Below are positions 5,284-6,902 of a stretch of DNA of 6,902 bases, piece by piece. A program made the translations under genes and the position numbers. The stretch's first letter is position 1; each line of letters starts with the position of its first letter. Source of the stretch: Chloroflexota bacterium (GTDB lineage: Bacteria > Chloroflexota > UBA4733). A model generated the notes under the pieces. It did not search any database and was not told the DNA's origin. It saw only the letters and a program-made list of their open reading frames with translations. The stretch is taken from positions 1 to 6,902 of the forward strand of contig JAMCTA010000072.1 of NCBI GenBank assembly GCA_023381895.1, read 5' to 3'.

Positions 5284-6902
5284 CTACTTCTGAACCGGCT
5301 TGAGCTGCCCCGTGTAGAGCATCATGACGACGAAAGAATCAGAGTAGGGACTGTTCCGATAGATCGGGTCCCCGTTGGCTGGCCAGCCAGTGACGCGCAC
5401 GCCGTCCAGCGCCGGGTTGTTGCCGTAACGCTCCCATATGGGGATCGTGGGCAGTAGCTCGTTGAAGGCGAGCGCCAGTTTCGACACGGCGACCTTCTGC
5501 TTTGCCTGATCAAGCCCCTCGCCGGCGGCGACCACGAGATCCTTGAAGTTCACCTGACCCTCGACCTTGGTGGTCTGCGTCAGTGGGAAGGAGTTGCCGG
5601 GACCGAGCGGATTCTCTGGCGGCACGTTGGCCAGGATGTCCGACTCGTAGGAGAACTGCGGGTAGGGGCTGCCGGCGCCCCAGCCCTGAATGGACAGGTT
5701 GAAGTTGCCTTTAAGCATGTCCTGCCCGGCCTGGACGTGCGGGATGGCGCGTACTGTCGTCTTGAGACCGAACTTGGTCAGTTGCTCCGCCAGGTTCTGC
5801 GCACAGGCTGACCAGTCAGCATAGTCTGCCGGAACCTCCAGGTCGTAGTCCCACTTCTTGCCGGTGTCGTCCACCCAGATACCGTCGCTGCCCTTCTTCC
5901 AGCCGGCGGACTGCAGCATGCTCCCGGCCTTCTTTTGATCCAGAGGATACTGATTGAGCTTGGCGATATCGCTCGGCTCCAACCACAGCGGCACCAGATT
6001 GTCGCTGAGGCCCGTCATGTACTTCTGGGCGATGGCGGACTTGCCGAGTGAAACCGTCGCGTTCGTAACACGGTCGATCGCATACGCGAGAGCCTGACGC
6101 ACCTCCGGTTTCGTCAGACCCTTGAGGCGGGCGTAGTTGATGTAGAGGGCCGGACCGGAATAGATGGGCGGCGTCAGGATGCGGAAGCCCTCCTGCACCA
6201 GGGCGTTGACCGTGGCTGTGGGGAAGCCATAGGTGCCGTAATCGATCTGCTTGGCCAGGAAGAGCGGTGTCACCACCGGCGTCTCACCGTTATACGCGAT
6301 GATCTTGTCGAAAAGCACCTTATCGGCGGCGTAGCCGGTGGGATTCTTCACCAGAGCAAGCTGGGCCTCGGTGAGCTGCTTCTCATCGAACATGAAGGGG
6401 CCGCTGGCCACGATGCCGGCTGGGCGGAACTTCTCAAAATCGGTAAGGAGCGCCTTCACTTCCGGGTCTTTGATCGTCTTCCCGGCAGTGAACAGCGCGT
6501 CTGCTTTGTCGGCCCAGGAGCCAAAGGTGGCGGCGGAATAGACACGCTGCTCCAAAACGTAGCGTTGGACCACACTGGCAGGCTTGGCCATATGGAAGGT
6601 GATGTCATTGCCAGAGGCGGATACCTTATCCAGATAGTGCCATACCGCCCAACTCTGCAGGCGGCCAATGTTGAAGGTGGCGATGACGTCTTGCGGCGTC
6701 ACGTCTTTGCCGTCGCTCCACTTGAGGCCGCTGCGCATGGTCAGGACGAACTCATTCGGCGGTACGATCTTCCAGCTCGTAGCCAGGAGTGGCATCCACT
6801 TGCCGGACGACCAGTAGTATTTGGCAAACGGCACGTTGATGAGATCGTCGTAGATACCGACGTCGATGGCGTTCGTGACGAAGACGTTCCAGTGCCCCGT
6901 CG
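5284..6902 (-). CDS. ABC transporter solute-binding protein, family 5 (5' end outside window)
   Basis: This is the extracytoplasmic substrate-catching protein of an ABC importer of the peptide/nickel/oligosaccharide (DppA/OppA-like, SBP_bac_5) type. The frame is open to the window edge, giving 538 visible residues; the GTG at 6832-6834 is internal, because GHWNVFVTNAIDVGIYDDLI just upstream is typical mature family sequence. The signal peptide and true start lie beyond 6902. Visible hallmarks are LLATSWK...FVLTMRSGLKWSDGKDVTPQDV (about 38-72), EVRQALAYAIDR (about 266-277), and the segment KKAGSMLQSAGW with its following DGIW (about 323-342). The C-terminal part has LPTIPIWERYGNNPALDGV, a common family 5 ending. 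Some homologues in thermophiles bind cello- or manno-oligosaccharides rather than peptides, so the ligand is left open. Permease and ATPase partners are not in view; the ABC-2 genes to the left are an exporter and not its partners. It ends in TAG at 5284-5286, followed by a strong hairpin. Confidence 0.93.
   Translation of the reverse strand, partial: TGHWNVFVTNAIDVGIYDDLINVPFAKYYWSSGKWMPLLATSWKIVPPNEFVLTMRSGLKWSDGKDVTPQDVIATFNIGRLQSWAVWHYLDKVSASGNDITFHMAKPASVVQRYVLEQRVYSAATFGSWADKADALFTAGKTIKDPEVKALLTDFEKFRPAGIVASGPFMFDEKQLTEAQLALVKNPTGYAADKVLFDKIIAYNGETPVVTPLFLAKQIDYGTYGFPTATVNALVQEGFRILTPPIYSGPALYINYARLKGLTKPEVRQALAYAIDRVTNATVSLGKSAIAQKYMTGLSDNLVPLWLEPSDIAKLNQYPLDQKKAGSMLQSAGWKKGSDGIWVDDTGKKWDYDLEVPADYADWSACAQNLAEQLTKFGLKTTVRAIPHVQAGQDMLKGNFNLSIQGWGAGSPYPQFSYESDILANVPPENPLGPGNSFPLTQTTKVEGQVNFKDLVVAAGEGLDQAKQKVAVSKLALAFNELLPTIPIWERYGNNPALDGVRVTGWPANGDPIYRNSPYSDSFVVMMLYTGQLKPVQK

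Noticed and set aside
6787..6803. TGGCATC...TTGCC on the plus strand, resembling a -24/-12 promoter.
   Set aside because: Only nine bases separate GG and GC where ten are required, it is inside the solute-binding gene, and no plus-strand gene follows.
6832..6834. GTG as the start of the solute-binding protein.
   Set aside because: The frame stays open to 6902 with typical mature-protein sequence, and no signal peptide follows this GTG.
1..6902. Mobile elements, CRISPR repeats, tRNA, rRNA and riboswitches.
   Set aside because: I saw no transposase or integrase sequence, no repeated spacer structure, and no recognisable RNA gene on either strand.

Overview
The window looks like a piece of a high-GC, non-proteobacterial chromosome, possibly Chloroflexota of the Thermomicrobia/Sphaerobacter kind. 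The hints are GTG starts with strong GGGAGG ribosome binding sites, a divergent sigma-54, a daunorubicin-type ABC-2 exporter with two paralogous permeases, a family 5 solute-binding protein and an FGGY gluconokinase-like enzyme. This assignment is inference from gene style only; no rRNA or other phylogenetic marker is present.

Layout: the left end (1-612, plus strand) is the C-terminal part of an FGGY carbohydrate kinase, most like gluconokinase. All other genes are on the minus strand. Converging on the kinase is a short reading frame (609-863) that looks coding but carries an in-frame TGA after four codons. Upstream of it (read right to left) is a compact three-gene ABC-2 operon: ATPase (2471-3475), permease 1 (1681-2490) and permease 2 (879-1679). 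The genes overlap by 20 bp or are 1 bp apart, so they are almost certainly co-transcribed and encode one exporter. Further upstream is rpoN (3666-5075), encoding RNA polymerase sigma-54, and then a family 5 extracellular solute-binding protein (5284 to beyond the right edge), separated from rpoN by a strong hairpin terminator.

The most interesting part is rpoN and its leader. About 60 bp upstream of its start is a full match to the sigma-54 -24/-12 promoter consensus (TGGCACG-N4-TTGCT, 5136-5151), so the gene appears to be transcribed by its own product. The 5' leader can form a 7-bp hairpin that would bury the Shine-Dalgarno sequence. The protein carries a four-cysteine zinc-ribbon-like insert (CxxC-x8-CxxC) between Region I and the acidic Region II, and is divergent just after its helix-turn-helix. 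No enhancer-binding activator gene, which a sigma-54 promoter needs, is visible in the window.

I found no mobile elements, CRISPR arrays, tRNA or rRNA genes. Apart from the sigma-54 features, the window is ordinary housekeeping and transport content.
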